Source: UBA868 sp016776875
GTDB lineage: Bacteria > Pseudomonadota > Gammaproteobacteria > Arenicellales > UBA868
Length of the DNA: 64,000 nucleotides
Assembly (NCBI GenBank): GCA_051201585.1
Contig: CP179198.1
Location: forward strand, 2,418,001-2,482,000
Reading direction: 5' to 3'
Under the pieces are notes generated by a model. That model was not told where the DNA came from. It did not search any database and saw only the letters and a program-made list of their open reading frames with translations. A program made the position numbers and the translations under genes. Shown piece by piece: positions 1 through 8,811 of the stretch. Numbering within the stretch: position 1 is the first letter of the stretch; every line of letters starts with the position of its first letter.

Positions 1-446
1 GCAATTAATTTTTGTCCATCTGCCTCTTCCATATGCTCAATCACATCTAGCGAAGTTACAACATCAAACTTCAAATCGAAATCATTATCAAATATATCTG
101 CCACTTTAAAGTCGACGTTCACTCTTTTATTTATTTTTTTCGCCTCTTCAACCTCGGTCTTTTTTACATCAATACCCACGACCGAATTGCAATGTTGTGA
201 TAAGAAAATACTGCCAAGGCCAGAGCCAGATCCCACCTCCAAAACACGATCTGATGACCGTAGCATCTTTGCTACAAACTTATATCTTGCCAGTCTAATT
301 AAAAGTCTCAGTCCATTTTCTTGAACAAACTGGGCGTATTCAGGTGGGAGAGTAATCCCATCAGGATAAGAGTCATAAAATTTCTGAACCTCACTCCTGT
401 AAAGCGCTTCGTCTTTGTGATATTTTCCCAAGTCTGAGTCTGCCAT
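1..446 (-). CDS. Class I SAM-dependent methyltransferase, 3' end beyond window
   Basis: An open frame starts at the ATG at 446 and runs off the left edge, so only about 148 N-terminal residues are visible. After an N-terminal helix-rich stretch (KFYDSYPDG) it carries the glycine-rich SAM-binding motif VLEVGSGSGLG at about residues 76-86, an acidic end of strand 2 (VVGIDVKK), and a motif IV-like TSLDVIEHME. These features identify a Rossmann-fold methyltransferase of the Methyltransf_11/25 type. The substrate cannot be told. It is the last gene seen of the minus-strand carbohydrate locus, so a sugar or lipid-linked sugar O- or N-methylation is the likeliest job (inference). Confidence 0.8.
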   Translation of the reverse strand, partial: MADSDLGKYHKDEALYRSEVQKFYDSYPDGITLPPEYAQFVQENGLRLLIRLARYKFVAKMLRSSDRVLEVGSGSGLGSIFLSQHCNSVVGIDVKKTEVEEAKKINKRVNVDFKVADIFDNDFDLKFDVVTSLDVIEHMEEADGQKLI

Positions 447-567
447 TATTCTTTCCCGATTGATCTAGTATAGAGATTAATGTGTTTCAACGGCTTGTTA
501 GTGAAACGAGCATCAAACTCCGCGAATTAAGTTCACAGTTGAAAGTATTTTTTTAAACATGGGCAAA

Positions 568-1014
568 CTAGGTTAGCCTCTTCATTGAAATCCCATTTGA
601 CTCGAAAGACATATCTTTATAGAACGAGCTGACACTTCTCTCGCACGCCAGAACTGTTTTATAACAACCTTTTTCCCTCGCTATATCAGTCAAAAATTCA
701 ACAATTACATGGCCAACGCCATGACGTCTAAAAGCCAAGTGGGTGACAACTTCTTCAATATGACCGACCTTCCCACCTCTCAGCTTCATCTCAATCATGA
801 CCGAGCCGAATCCGACCAATTTAGGCCCGATGAATGCTACCACAGCAAAGATATTCGGTTGAGTTTCATATAAGCGCCAAATAGCATCATGCTCACTGTA
901 CTCTGGTTTGAATGGCGAAATTAATTGAAGAAGTTCAATTGCTTCGTTCATATACTCTCGCCGAATAGGCCGAATCTCGATATCACTTGCGTCATTTAAT
1001 TTAGGGATATTCAC
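568..1014 (-). CDS. GNAT family N-acetyltransferase
   Basis: A 148-residue protein of normal single-domain GNAT length. The centre shows strand 4 and the acetyl-CoA pyrophosphate loop (HIEEVVTHLAFRRHGVG, with the R-x-x-G-x-G-like RRHGVG), followed by a helix and a C-terminal YKTVLACE strand as in GNA1-like enzymes. Upstream genes encode a DegT aminotransferase and a WbuC cupin, so acetylation of an amino sugar made by the aminotransferase is a reasonable inference. It is separated from the aminotransferase by about 175 bases with no recognised gene. Confidence 0.8.
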   Translation of the reverse strand: MNIPKLNDASDIEIRPIRREYMNEAIELLQLISPFKPEYSEHDAIWRLYETQPNIFAVVAFIGPKLVGFGSVMIEMKLRGGKVGHIEEVVTHLAFRRHGVGHVIVEFLTDIAREKGCYKTVLACERSVSSFYKDMSFESNGISMKRLT

Positions 1015-1190
1015 GGGAATAATCTAATCTCTCGCTCCAAAACTCACCGAGACGTCGAATGCGAAACCAAGCTTCTATCTACCATCAAGCCCAAAGCGCA
1101 TCCAAAGAATTTATTTAAGCAGATGCTCTCGCGGCGAATCTCCACTTCTAAAGCAAACCATAAATTTACTAGCTCGTTTATTTTCTATCA

Positions 1191-2303
1191 TCAGCTCGAG
1201 GCAGTTACGAATTCATTACAAACATCAATAACATATTGAACTTGATGATTGTCTAATTTTTCATGGCTTGGTATTACTAAGCTAGACGCTAATAATTTAG
1301 CTGCCCGATCGGAAGAAGATCTACAACTTTTATACACGGGAGCGTCACATGCCAAAGGTTCATGCATAATTTTAGTCTCAATACTATTTTTCTCAAGATG
1401 AGCTTTAAGTTGATTTCTTTTTTCGACAATTATTGGGTAAACATACCGGGCATGAACATATCCAGCGGTTGGATTTTGACTTACTATCATTTGAGAAAGG
1501 CCATTTAAAAGCAAGTCCGCAATAGCCTGTTTTCGTCTCTGCTTCTCAGGCAAATACTTTAACGCTACAAGCAAAAGCGCTGCATTTATAGTATCCATCT
1601 TGTGATTAAGTGAAACTTCTTCACAATAATTTGTAATTACTTTTTTGGGAACCGACGTGGTACCGGCATGTCGAAGTTTTTTTAGTCGGCGATATATGGA
1701 TTCCTCATCAGTCACTACGATACCGGCCTCTCCAAAACCACCAAACGCCTTCATCGGATTCATACTAAATCCAGCGGCAACTGAAAACGTGCCCGCCATC
1801 CTGCCATTAATGCTTGCACCAAAGGCCTGAGCTGAATCCTCAATAATCAAAAGATCATTCGATTTCGCAAGTTTTAGCAACTGAGTCATATCACACATTT
1901 TGCCAGCATAATGCATCGGTACAATGGCTTTGGTCCTTGCAGTAATCATCGACTCTGCTGATTTGGAATCTATTGTGAAATCATCTAAAACATCTGCAAA
2001 AACAGGTGTTGCGCCACAAGCTGCGATTGCGTTTGCCGAAATTATCCAAGTAAGTGGAGTCGTAATAACCTCATCACCAGGACCTATGCCACTGGCTTTC
2101 AATGCGAGAAACAACGCACTACTTCCTGAGTCAACACCCACTGCGTATTTAGACCCAAGAAATTTACTAACTTCCCACTCCAGTTCTTCAACTTCAGGGC
2201 CCAAAAACAAACGGCCGTGGTCAAAAACTCTCTCAACCGCCCTAATCAAGTCCTGCCTGAGCCGAACGTCCAAAACGCGTAAATCAAAAAAAGGTACTTT
2301 CAA
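1191..2303 (-). CDS. DegT/DnrJ/EryC1/StrS family PLP sugar aminotransferase
   Basis: 370 residues, the usual length for sugar aminotransferases. It begins MKVPFFDLR, has the family signature GVDSGSSALFLALKASG, the TPLTWI segment, the catalytic core IIEDSAQAFGAS and a PLP-lysine region FSMNPMKAFGG. It should transfer an amino group from glutamate to a nucleotide-linked keto sugar. The cupin at 2317-2859 ends 13 bases upstream, so the two are probably co-transcribed. Which sugar position is aminated cannot be read from the sequence. Confidence 0.88.
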   Translation of the reverse strand: MKVPFFDLRVLDVRLRQDLIRAVERVFDHGRLFLGPEVEELEWEVSKFLGSKYAVGVDSGSSALFLALKASGIGPGDEVITTPLTWIISANAIAACGATPVFADVLDDFTIDSKSAESMITARTKAIVPMHYAGKMCDMTQLLKLAKSNDLLIIEDSAQAFGASINGRMAGTFSVAAGFSMNPMKAFGGFGEAGIVVTDEESIYRRLKKLRHAGTTSVPKKVITNYCEEVSLNHKMDTINAALLLVALKYLPEKQRRKQAIADLLLNGLSQMIVSQNPTAGYVHARYVYPIIVEKRNQLKAHLEKNSIETKIMHEPLACDAPVYKSCRSSSDRAAKLLASSLVIPSHEKLDNHQVQYVIDVCNEFVTASS

Positions 2304-2316
2304 AAGATCCGCCCCG

Positions 2317-2859
2317 CTAACTCTTTAGTGATTTCACTTCAGCATCTATCTGATCCATATAGATCTCAACCAAATCTTTATCTGCATCACTCGGCGCCCA
2401 AGGTGCGAACACCGTCTCTGTCCCAACGAACGGGCCTTCTGACACCTCAAGGAATACTAGCCAATTTGACCGAATCAACAACGTGTGAAAATTTTCTTTA
2501 GCGGTTGTCACAAAGAAACAGGCGCCACTCGAAAAATCACCAACTGGCACGCATTTCTTGATCTCGCCGCTCTCCGAGAAGATAAGATAGTCAGCAGTGC
2601 CAGATAAGACAAGAATGGCTTCATTTTTTTTTATATGTTTATGCGGCCGTACGTAAGCATCCTGTTTATGAGTAATAAACATCTGTTGCACGACTTCATC
2701 AACGTAGGTATGCACACAAAGGCGTGATCTCTCCCGAGGATTCTCGGTCGCTATCTTGATCAATTTATCAATATCACGAGAATCTAAAGCGAAAGTTTTA
2801 TCTTCAGCGTGAATGACTTCCGGTGAAGTTACTCGCTGCTTACTTAAGTCAATATTCAT
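2317..2859 (-). CDS. WbuC family cupin-fold metalloprotein
   Basis: 180 residues. The core YVRPHKHIKKNE holds the paired histidines of a cupin metal site, followed by a second strand set with FHTLL and the family-typical tail EGPFVGTETVFAPWAPSD. The R-x-R-x-C-x-H segment before the cupin matches the WbuC N-terminal region. WbuC proteins are recurrent in O-antigen loci, where they act on an unknown step of sugar biosynthesis. It could also act as a 3,4-ketoisomerase-like cupin feeding the adjacent aminotransferase (inference), but the APWAP tail favours WbuC over FdtA. Confidence 0.8.
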   Translation of the reverse strand: MNIDLSKQRVTSPEVIHAEDKTFALDSRDIDKLIKIATENPRERSRLCVHTYVDEVVQQMFITHKQDAYVRPHKHIKKNEAILVLSGTADYLIFSESGEIKKCVPVGDFSSGACFFVTTAKENFHTLLIRSNWLVFLEVSEGPFVGTETVFAPWAPSDADKDLVEIYMDQIDAEVKSLKS

Positions 2860-3060
2860 AGGTGGGCAACCTTACGATTATCTGATTTGTTTGTTCAATA
2901 TCATTACACCGAATGATTCGTTTTGACTCCAGTAGCGACCTAGCTGTGGAACACACAATGTGTGTCAACGATTTGTCGCCCCCAAATTATTCATCACCTA
3001 CTTTTTAATTGCTGCCAACTTCAATGTACGAATTGGTCATTCTTTTGTCGGCGCAACCAG

Positions 3061-3742
3061 TTAATCAACGATTTCGTTCTTCAAAGAGTTCCAGCCTCTA
3101 AAAAATTTCTCCGACTGCGCCTTCAACCAACTTGTTGACATCTGACATTGATTATGTCGCCAGCCATGATAATTGTTATAAGCGTCCCAAGATTCGAACA
3201 CCTCCCAAAACCGCCGATGCCTAGCAAGGTCATCCTGTGTATCCTCCCAATTTCCCTGATCTCTGAGCCAAAACTCCTGAATATATAGTTTAATCGCAAA
3301 AGGTGACAAACTCAGTAGCCTTACCCCCGCATCTCGAAAAGAGTTTGACGCAAAATGTGTGTTAGACAAGTACTGATCTAAGGTAAGTTGCTCTCCCGTT
3401 CTTTTCCACACAGCATTTTTTGGTACCCACATACACCCATAGTAGGACGGTAACTGCCCTAGTGGAGTAGCGTTTAAATAAAGGATTGGCTTCCCATAAA
3501 TTCCAGCTATTTGATCCGGGCCTGTCGATGTCGAAATACAAAAATGGCAATTTGCGAATAACCAAATATCGAGAAAATCTGACCGATCCTGGCTAAAAGA
3601 ATAGTCATAAATTCTTGGATGTACTGAGTCAATTTTCCTAGCCATTTTCCTTCCCATCCTAAAGATCCAGACGCCTTGATCGGCTAGCCACTCGAGCCCC
3701 TCTCTATAGAATTCAATATCAGAATCTCGGTAATTATGGTAA
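3061..3742 (-). CDS. TIGR04372-like glycosyltransferase, C-terminal half (frameshifted)
   Basis: Continuation in another frame of the protein that starts at 4324. The frame is open from about 3742 and reads YHNYRDSDIEFYREGLEWL, then RMGRKM, and CISTSTGPDQIAGIYGKPILY, where the S/T-G-P-D-x-I-A segment matches the nucleotide-sugar end of GT-B type glycosyltransferases. An internal ATG at 3657 is only an apparent start. Removing one T from the AGCTTACC junction (reverse strand, near 3741) makes one protein of about 420 residues. The role is probably sugar transfer in surface glycan assembly. Confidence 0.7.
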
Positions 3743-4324
3743 GCTCCAATCCTTCAATCCGAGATGATCTCCTGTCGCAACTGAATCACTATCCAAAAAT
3801 GTAGAGTCTCTTACAAGTACGCAAATAAATTTCTCTTCTTCCTGGCATCCAATAGAAGACAGCCATTGTCGTCCTCGTTCATTTTCCTCTCGAGTAAAAG
3901 AAAATATCGCTCTTTGATCTGCATACAAACCTTTTACATCTCGACTTTCAGTGTAAGAAGATGGTCTATGGTGAGCATCGCCTCCAACAATTTTTTGATT
4001 CCAAAAATCAAGAAACCTAACAAATTTCTTAACTGGAAGTTCACGGCTCACCATTACCGCCCATTGCTTGTTGCTGGTGTTATTTGGGAGCCAAAACCAG
4101 TCAACTATTCTTCTTTCCGAATTTTCAGTTTGCTTGAATAGAAGCGCCCTCTGCTCGCAAGCGTCCGTGACGAAGTGGCCAATTCTATTCGAATAAATAG
4201 TGCCAAATCGAAATAGAATCAAAGGTCTCACCAGTCTCACCAACAAAACAATCGGGATTGCCCAAATTCCACTAAACAAGCTGATAGCCAATTGTTGAAA
4301 CCTTCTTAAAGAATAGTTAGTCAC
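3734..4324 (-). CDS. TIGR04372-like glycosyltransferase, N-terminal half (frameshifted)
   Basis: 196 residues ending prematurely at DWSLP-stop. The N-terminus has a hydrophobic segment (residues about 10-38, LAISLFSGIWAIPIVLLVRL), then RFGTIYSNRIGHFVTDA, the G-H-F motif typical of TIGR04372 proteins, and KFICVLVRDSTFLD at the start of the second domain. The expected continuation (YHNYRD) lies in the other frame immediately downstream. The gene has about 334 bases of untranslated sequence upstream, so it may have its own promoter. Acceptor and donor are unknown. Confidence 0.7.
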   Translation of the reverse strand: MTNYSLRRFQQLAISLFSGIWAIPIVLLVRLVRPLILFRFGTIYSNRIGHFVTDACEQRALLFKQTENSERRIVDWFWLPNNTSNKQWAVMVSRELPVKKFVRFLDFWNQKIVGGDAHHRPSSYTESRDVKGLYADQRAIFSFTREENERGRQWLSSIGCQEEEKFICVLVRDSTFLDSDSVATGDHLGLKDWSLP

Positions 4325-4658
4325 TACAAAAATTCATGGTAACTGTGGGCAAAAAACTTAAAACGAAATCTTGTAAGACTAACAAGTATGATCATCTTAT
4401 TTTGATACGAATAAAATTTAAGAATAAAAAAAATTATGTAGTAGACAGTTGCGACTGTCGTGTTTGCATTTAAGTGCTTTTAAGATGAACTCGCGGCAAG
4501 GACCGAGTATTTTACATGTTCCCGATAGACTGAATATTTACTCACACGCGGTAGTCCTCTAACAGACGAAAAGACATGCAGTCTCTTTGTCACGCACTAT
4601 CTCAAGATCTGCCAGATATTCAACGCCGGTTATTGATTGATTGCCAAAACGAGTGATC
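4325..4658. other. Intergenic stretch without a recognised gene
   Basis: About 334 bases, AT-rich, between two minus-strand genes. No convincing open frame, hairpin terminator or repeat is visible. It probably holds the 3' end of the methyltransferase transcript and a promoter for the glycosyltransferase that begins at 4324, but no clear -35/-10 pair could be assigned. Confidence 0.4.
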
Positions 4659-5324
4659 CTACCCAAAGAAGATAAATTCGTAGTCTCCAGAGTACCCAAA
4701 ATGCTGGTACAGCCATACCCACTCTTCAACATCCAGGAATGATTCTGCTGTTAATGCCCAACATTGAAGATTGAAGAGCTCTTGTTCATTTCGATAACTC
4801 TCTAACATCAAATACCCTTCCTTCCCAACTCGCTCCTTTTCTTTTAGAGCAACCGCAAGTTCGAACAGACGTAAATTGTGAAACGTTCCAAGAGAGATCA
4901 CCAGATCGAACTGATCATCCTCAAACGGTAACCTATCCTGAGCGCGATGAAATTGGAGAAATGGACGAACAACATCGGGCGCCGACGCAAGCCCATGTGA
5001 AGAAATATCAATTCCAGATACTTTAAGATCAGGAAGAATTTTTAAAAACTCGTAGAGAAGGAACGCTTTGCCACACCCTATATCCAAAACGCTTGAATTA
5101 TTATCAAGGTTATAACGGTCAATTAACGCCTCGGCTACAGGCTTCCAACGACCTGGAATGTAACGATATCCGCCATAACCAAACCGCCTCTCACCATCCC
5201 AGTAATCATAATCATACCGTTTTGAAATCTTCATACACTCAACTTTGGAGTCCATCATTCGCCCGAGGTAGTCGCGAGATGTTGCAAGATGAAGAGGTGT
5301 TACGATATTAACAAGCTCGCCCAT
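4659..5324 (-). CDS. Class I SAM-dependent methyltransferase
   Basis: 221 residues. N-terminal segment with SKRYDYDYWDGERRFGYGGYRY, then SAM-binding motif I VLDIGCGKAFLLYEF, acidic DIS at strand 2, and motif IV FDLVISLGTFHNL. The ending GYSGDYEFIFFG and the WDG-R-x-GYGGY start recur in methyltransferases of surface-sugar clusters. It starts just after the LIC12192-type gene (3-base gap), so both belong to one transcription unit. The probable role is methylation or C-modification of a cluster-specific sugar; the substrate is not deducible. Confidence 0.82.
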   Translation of the reverse strand: MGELVNIVTPLHLATSRDYLGRMMDSKVECMKISKRYDYDYWDGERRFGYGGYRYIPGRWKPVAEALIDRYNLDNNSSVLDIGCGKAFLLYEFLKILPDLKVSGIDISSHGLASAPDVVRPFLQFHRAQDRLPFEDDQFDLVISLGTFHNLRLFELAVALKEKERVGKEGYLMLESYRNEQELFNLQCWALTAESFLDVEEWVWLYQHFGYSGDYEFIFFG

Positions 5325-5326
5325 TG

Positions 5327-5737
5327 TTAAGTCCCAAGATGCTTTTTAATGTCTGGCATATCACGCATCACTAAAAAAACTGACCAAATATCCTCAAGTC
5401 GGTCAATATCGCTCTCATTAAGAAGGCTTAAAGATTCCACCGCATAATGCATAGTTTTACCTTTATTAAGAAACTGAGCATATATTTTTCGCCTGGCATT
5501 TGCTTGTTCCGGTAACTGAAACAAACTATACAAAACTAATCCCGCAAGCTGATCTAGGCGATCAATCATTTGATTCAACATCAGAAAACTGCCCGGAATC
5601 GCGTATTCAGTCCCGCTTAACAAAAATGTCATTTGACGATTTTGGCAATAATCTCGAATCACTAAATTCTGAACATGCTGAGGCGTCCGAAACCCCTGCG
5701 TTGGACCGCTAGATATGTAGCCTTGAAAACCGGTCAC
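5327..5737 (-). CDS. Sporadic carbohydrate cluster protein, LIC12192-like
   Basis: 136 residues. It starts MTGFQGYISSG, then TPQHVQNLVIRDYC and the segment FLLSGTEYAIPGSFLMLNQM, which match what is known of the small LIC12192 family (TIGR04323) found only in carbohydrate clusters, for example in Leptospira. No catalytic function is established for the family. The start overlaps the stop of the 2OG oxygenase by four bases (ATGA-type), indicating translational coupling. The pairing of this family with the oxygenase is itself characteristic. Confidence 0.75.
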   Translation of the reverse strand: MTGFQGYISSGPTQGFRTPQHVQNLVIRDYCQNRQMTFLLSGTEYAIPGSFLMLNQMIDRLDQLAGLVLYSLFQLPEQANARRKIYAQFLNKGKTMHYAVESLSLLNESDIDRLEDIWSVFLVMRDMPDIKKHLGT

Positions 5738-6549
5738 GCTTCAAGACCATTTTTTAGGCTCGGGAACCGATATGACATTCCAATTCGAGTAGCGGCTTTT
5801 AGTGTTATCGGCTCGAAAAATTCACCTAGTTTTTTGTCACCATAGGGAGTAAATACGCCTTTAAACCGACAGTTCATTGACCAACGTGTCTCAGTTTCAA
5901 CGTTTACACGATTACCATGAGGAAGATTTTGATTAAAAATCAGCACTTCGCCTGCTTTGATTTCAATCCAAACTATCTCTTGCTTAATTCTTTCAAACAA
6001 CTCTTCGCTACTACCGCCTGCGTGTTGGCTAAACTCCTCCCTCAATTTTTGATCTGATTCTGGCGGCAATATATACATTGCTTTCGTGCCATAACAATCA
6101 ACCAAAGGCACCCAAACTACTACCTCATAAGGAGAATCCCCAGACCAAACGTCCGCATGAACAGGCAACAACGAGCCGTCGTCCTCTGGCAATTGAATGC
6201 TCAAATTCACACGTAATTGCATTGCGAGTTCATTTCCCACCAAACTTTCTAGTGTAGATCGCGCCAAAGAAAAATAACTTGCCCTGAACCAAGGTTCGTT
6301 ATTGATCCGGCGAATTATCTCTAGTCTTAACGAATTTAAGTTAGATGAATCAACGGCGTTATGAATACCGTTTAGAAACGGTTCTAGATCAGCCTCAGAA
6401 GAACCTAAGGCCTCGCCCGCAACGCTCACAACAAGGCGTTGAATCCGGTGGAATTTTCTTAAGTTTTCGACAGGAACAATGACGTACCCCTGTCTTAAAT
6501 ACTTATCGCTAAGATCAACATCTGACTTCCGTATGAATGATTGCGTCAT
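5734..6549 (-). CDS. 2OG-Fe(II) oxygenase of sporadic carbohydrate cluster type
   Basis: About 271 residues. The ATG at 6549 is chosen over the GTG directly before it. The jelly-roll iron site is readable: PVHADVWSG supplies the H-x-D pair (about residues 132-134), NQNLPHGNRVN the distal histidine, and ETRWSMNCRF the arginine that would hold 2-oxoglutarate. It resembles phytanoyl-CoA dioxygenase-like enzymes and the oxygenase family paired with LIC12192 proteins. The likely role is hydroxylation or oxidative modification of a sugar or sugar-linked group (inference). It is coupled to the downstream gene. Confidence 0.78.
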   Translation of the reverse strand: MTQSFIRKSDVDLSDKYLRQGYVIVPVENLRKFHRIQRLVVSVAGEALGSSEADLEPFLNGIHNAVDSSNLNSLRLEIIRRINNEPWFRASYFSLARSTLESLVGNELAMQLRVNLSIQLPEDDGSLLPVHADVWSGDSPYEVVVWVPLVDCYGTKAMYILPPESDQKLREEFSQHAGGSSEELFERIKQEIVWIEIKAGEVLIFNQNLPHGNRVNVETETRWSMNCRFKGVFTPYGDKKLGEFFEPITLKAATRIGMSYRFPSLKNGLEA

Positions 6550-6558
6550 CACTAAACC

Positions 6559-6810
6559 TCAAGCTTTCTCAGTAATTGAGGCACTAAGAAACGGATCGCT
6601 TTTTAAGCTTATAAAATGCGGGCCGTCTTCGGCATACGCTCGCCTGATCGCACTTTCTGCTTCATCACCATTCTTGGGATAAGAAGAATTAATATTCGTT
6701 AAAAGCTGCATCAATCTCTTTGCATCCAGTTCCGAATGCGTAGGCCCTAACGTTGGGTAATCCGCGTATCCTATCAGTTTCACATTCGCTTGCTGCTGAT
6801 CAACGTCTAG
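6559..6810 (-). CDS. Transketolase-like pyrimidine-domain subunit, C-terminal part (frameshifted)
   Basis: Continues the subunit that starts at 7063, in another frame. The open frame reads LDVDQQQANVKLIGYADY, then LGPTHSELDAKRLM and ends DGPHFISLKSDP plus a short tail. The G-P-T-H segment is typical of the transketolase pyrimidine-binding domain. Even after repair the subunit ends here at about 167 residues, so the usual transketolase C-terminal domain of about 120 residues is missing. The apparent start at 6783 is not the real one. Confidence 0.7.
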   Translation of the reverse strand, partial: LDVDQQQANVKLIGYADYPTLGPTHSELDAKRLMQLLTNINSSYPKNGDEAESAIRRAYAEDGPHFISLKSDPFLSASITEKA

Positions 6811-7063
6811 CTTTTAATTGTTCAAATGGGCGCTCAATGAGAAACGGAGTGATCGTATACACCCAAGGCATTAATCCTTCCAATGCTAATCCCGCAGATA
6901 GGCCAATCATACTTTGTTCACAGATCCCAATATTAATAAAGCGACTTGGATGTCGATCGCGAAACTCATCAAACACGCGGTAACCAATATCACCAGCAAT
7001 AACATAAATTCGACTGTCTCGATCAGCAAGATCCGCAATTACACTTCCAAATCGTCGCCTCAT
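6800..7063 (-). CDS. Transketolase-like pyrimidine-domain subunit, N-terminal part (frameshifted)
   Basis: Begins MRRRFGSVIADLADRDSRIYVIAGDIG and carries NIGICEQSMIGLSAGLALEG, where the glutamate of CEQ is the residue that activates the thiamine diphosphate aminopyrimidine. It stops at QLKARR because of one extra G near 6811; without it the frame reads QLKLDVDQQ. The start overlaps the stop of the thiamine-binding subunit (ATGA), as expected for two chains of one enzyme. It should act with that subunit to move a two-carbon ketol unit. Confidence 0.75.
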   Translation of the reverse strand: MRRRFGSVIADLADRDSRIYVIAGDIGYRVFDEFRDRHPSRFINIGICEQSMIGLSAGLALEGLMPWVYTITPFLIERPFEQLKARR

Positions 7064-7812
7064 TTGATAAACAGCGCCTGCTTGCCAATTTTCATTTCTT
7101 CCTCCTTGATTCGCTTTGCGTGCCAGGCCGGATCATTCTCAAACTCCGGTATCCCCCTACCTTTGACAGTATGAAACAAGACTGCTCGAGGCTTACATGA
7201 CGATTTCTCGTCAAAAGCAGAAATAATTGAATAAAAGTCATGACCATCCTCGACTTCGATACAATCCCAATTAAATGCACGAAACTTGTCTGCTAAATTA
7301 TCAAGCGAGAGCGCATCATCAACTCTTGATAGCGCTTGTATTTTATTGTAATCAACGAGAACCAGAAGATTATTAAGCTGATGATGGGCTCCAATCAGTA
7401 AAGATTCCCAAGTTGTTCCCTCTTGACACTCGCCGTCACTGATCATTACAAAAATTTTGCCATCGGCACCTTGCCATTTTCGCGCCAGAGCCATTCCCGT
7501 TGCTATTGGTAAACCATGTCCAAGACTTCCTGTGGTTGCATGGATGCCGTTAGGCGGATCAATCTCCAGGTGAGTTTTTAAGGCCGGGAAAAGTCCCTTT
7601 TCGCGAAGCAGTAAGCAAAGAGGAAAAGAAGCGTGTGCTTTGCTGAGGATAAATTTATCCGGTGGTTGCAAAACCTCCTCATAGAGTGCAATCAGAATCT
7701 CGATCATCGAGAAGCTGCCACCGAGATGGGCTTCCCCATGTTCAACGAAAGCCTGAAAAACCTCTTGGCGAAGATTAAGTGCAGATTGAACTAGCTTGTT
7801 GGAATCGATCAC
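7060..7812 (-). CDS. Transketolase, thiamine diphosphate-binding N-terminal subunit
   Basis: 250 residues, GTG start directly after the stop of the kinase gene (TAG-GTG). Motifs: H-x-G-G-S (AHLGGSF), SKAHAS, TGSLGHGLPIATGMAL and the ThDP/Mg site starting GDGECQEGTTWESL and ending with DYNKIQ. It corresponds to the N-terminal half of split transketolases. It lies in a carbohydrate locus and differs from the full-length housekeeping transketolase at 17142-19169, so a specialised ketol transfer in sugar biosynthesis is inferred. Confidence 0.88.
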   Translation of the reverse strand: MIDSNKLVQSALNLRQEVFQAFVEHGEAHLGGSFSMIEILIALYEEVLQPPDKFILSKAHASFPLCLLLREKGLFPALKTHLEIDPPNGIHATTGSLGHGLPIATGMALARKWQGADGKIFVMISDGECQEGTTWESLLIGAHHQLNNLLVLVDYNKIQALSRVDDALSLDNLADKFRAFNWDCIEVEDGHDFYSIISAFDEKSSCKPRAVLFHTVKGRGIPEFENDPAWHAKRIKEEEMKIGKQALFIK

Positions 7813-8811
7813 CTAAATATCCCAGTTCCGAACGGATTTTTTAATCCTCGAAGCATACCATCTCGACTTTTCTAAGCGCTGGGACCTCATGACTTGTAGG
7901 TCATTTTCAGCACGCAAAAATATATTCAAAATTATCAAACACCACCTTAAGCCATAAAGGAAAAAACGCTGGCGAAACCGGCTCTCTAGATCTTGGTCAT
8001 TAGAAAATATCTGGAAACTTCGGGCCTTCCATCTGAGCGCTTGATTTTCGGACAGCGTGAACCCTGGATGCCAAATAAAATCCGCAATCAATTTAACAGG
8101 ATCATCCCAACCAAAATACTCCAAATCGATCCAAACCAAAGAGCCGTCAGATTGGCGAATCGCGTTATGGAATCCAAAATCAGAGGGACTCAAGGTTTGC
8201 ATTGATCGAGAAATCTTGGCAGAAGAATCCCGATCGGGAAACAAATTTGCTAACTGATCGCGAACGCGAAGCACAAGAGGGTCATACTCATCAACAAGAT
8301 AGTTTCTTAATTCATTCGAGTAAGCCAAAGCAGCATTTAACTTTTCTCTTTTTTTGGTTAACTGCGCCCAAATATCTACCTCTCGAAGACAGCATTCAGA
8401 TGCGTTGGGTAAATCAACTGCTTTTTTGTAAGCTCGTGACTCATATAGCCTCTCTACAAAATTAAGGGCGAGTTCCACATCATTATCTAGCACTTCACCC
8501 ACTTTGCTCCCATCAATCCAATCGTAAACTCCAACGTTTAGATCAGGTTTCTCGCGTACGAACTTCATCGTGTTCACTAATCTCTCCGAATCGAGAAATT
8601 CGCAAGCAATTCTTTCTGTGTTTAATCTTTTTCTGAAGTCGTAGTTAATATCTGGATAGAACTTGACGGCATATTGTTTTTTATCTTTGTCAACCTTAAC
8701 AACTTTGCTGTTCGCCCTCCCTTCAACCTGAGTTACGGATTCCACTCCTTCATCAAAAACAAATTCGACCTGCGCTCGGAAGCTCGGCTTCTGTCTCCTC
8801 ACCCAAAACAT
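7813..8811 (-). CDS. Aminoglycoside phosphotransferase-fold kinase
   Basis: About 332 residues from the ATG at 8811; the frame is open further up to 8886, but that would increase overlap with the HAD gene. A nucleotide-binding lysine is seen in YAVKFYP, the catalytic loop is represented by LSPSDFGFHNAI (S-D-F-G-x-H-N, the APH Brenner motif) and the metal aspartate by LVWIDLEYFGWDDP. These indicate a small-molecule kinase of the APH/choline kinase fold. A sugar or sugar-alcohol kinase is likely from context (SDR, SIS isomerase, HAD, transketolase). Confidence 0.75.
   Translation of the reverse strand: MFWVRRQKPSFRAQVEFVFDEGVESVTQVEGRANSKVVKVDKDKKQYAVKFYPDINYDFRKRLNTERIACEFLDSERLVNTMKFVREKPDLNVGVYDWIDGSKVGEVLDNDVELALNFVERLYESRAYKKAVDLPNASECCLREVDIWAQLTKKREKLNAALAYSNELRNYLVDEYDPLVLRVRDQLANLFPDRDSSAKISRSMQTLSPSDFGFHNAIRQSDGSLVWIDLEYFGWDDPVKLIADFIWHPGFTLSENQALRWKARSFQIFSNDQDLESRFRQRFFLYGLRWCLIILNIFLRAENDLQVMRSQRLEKSRWYASRIKKSVRNWDI

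Noticed and set aside
1924..2328. 134-codon plus-strand frame opposite the aminotransferase
   Set aside because: It is antisense to a gene with full family motifs and has no recognisable domain.
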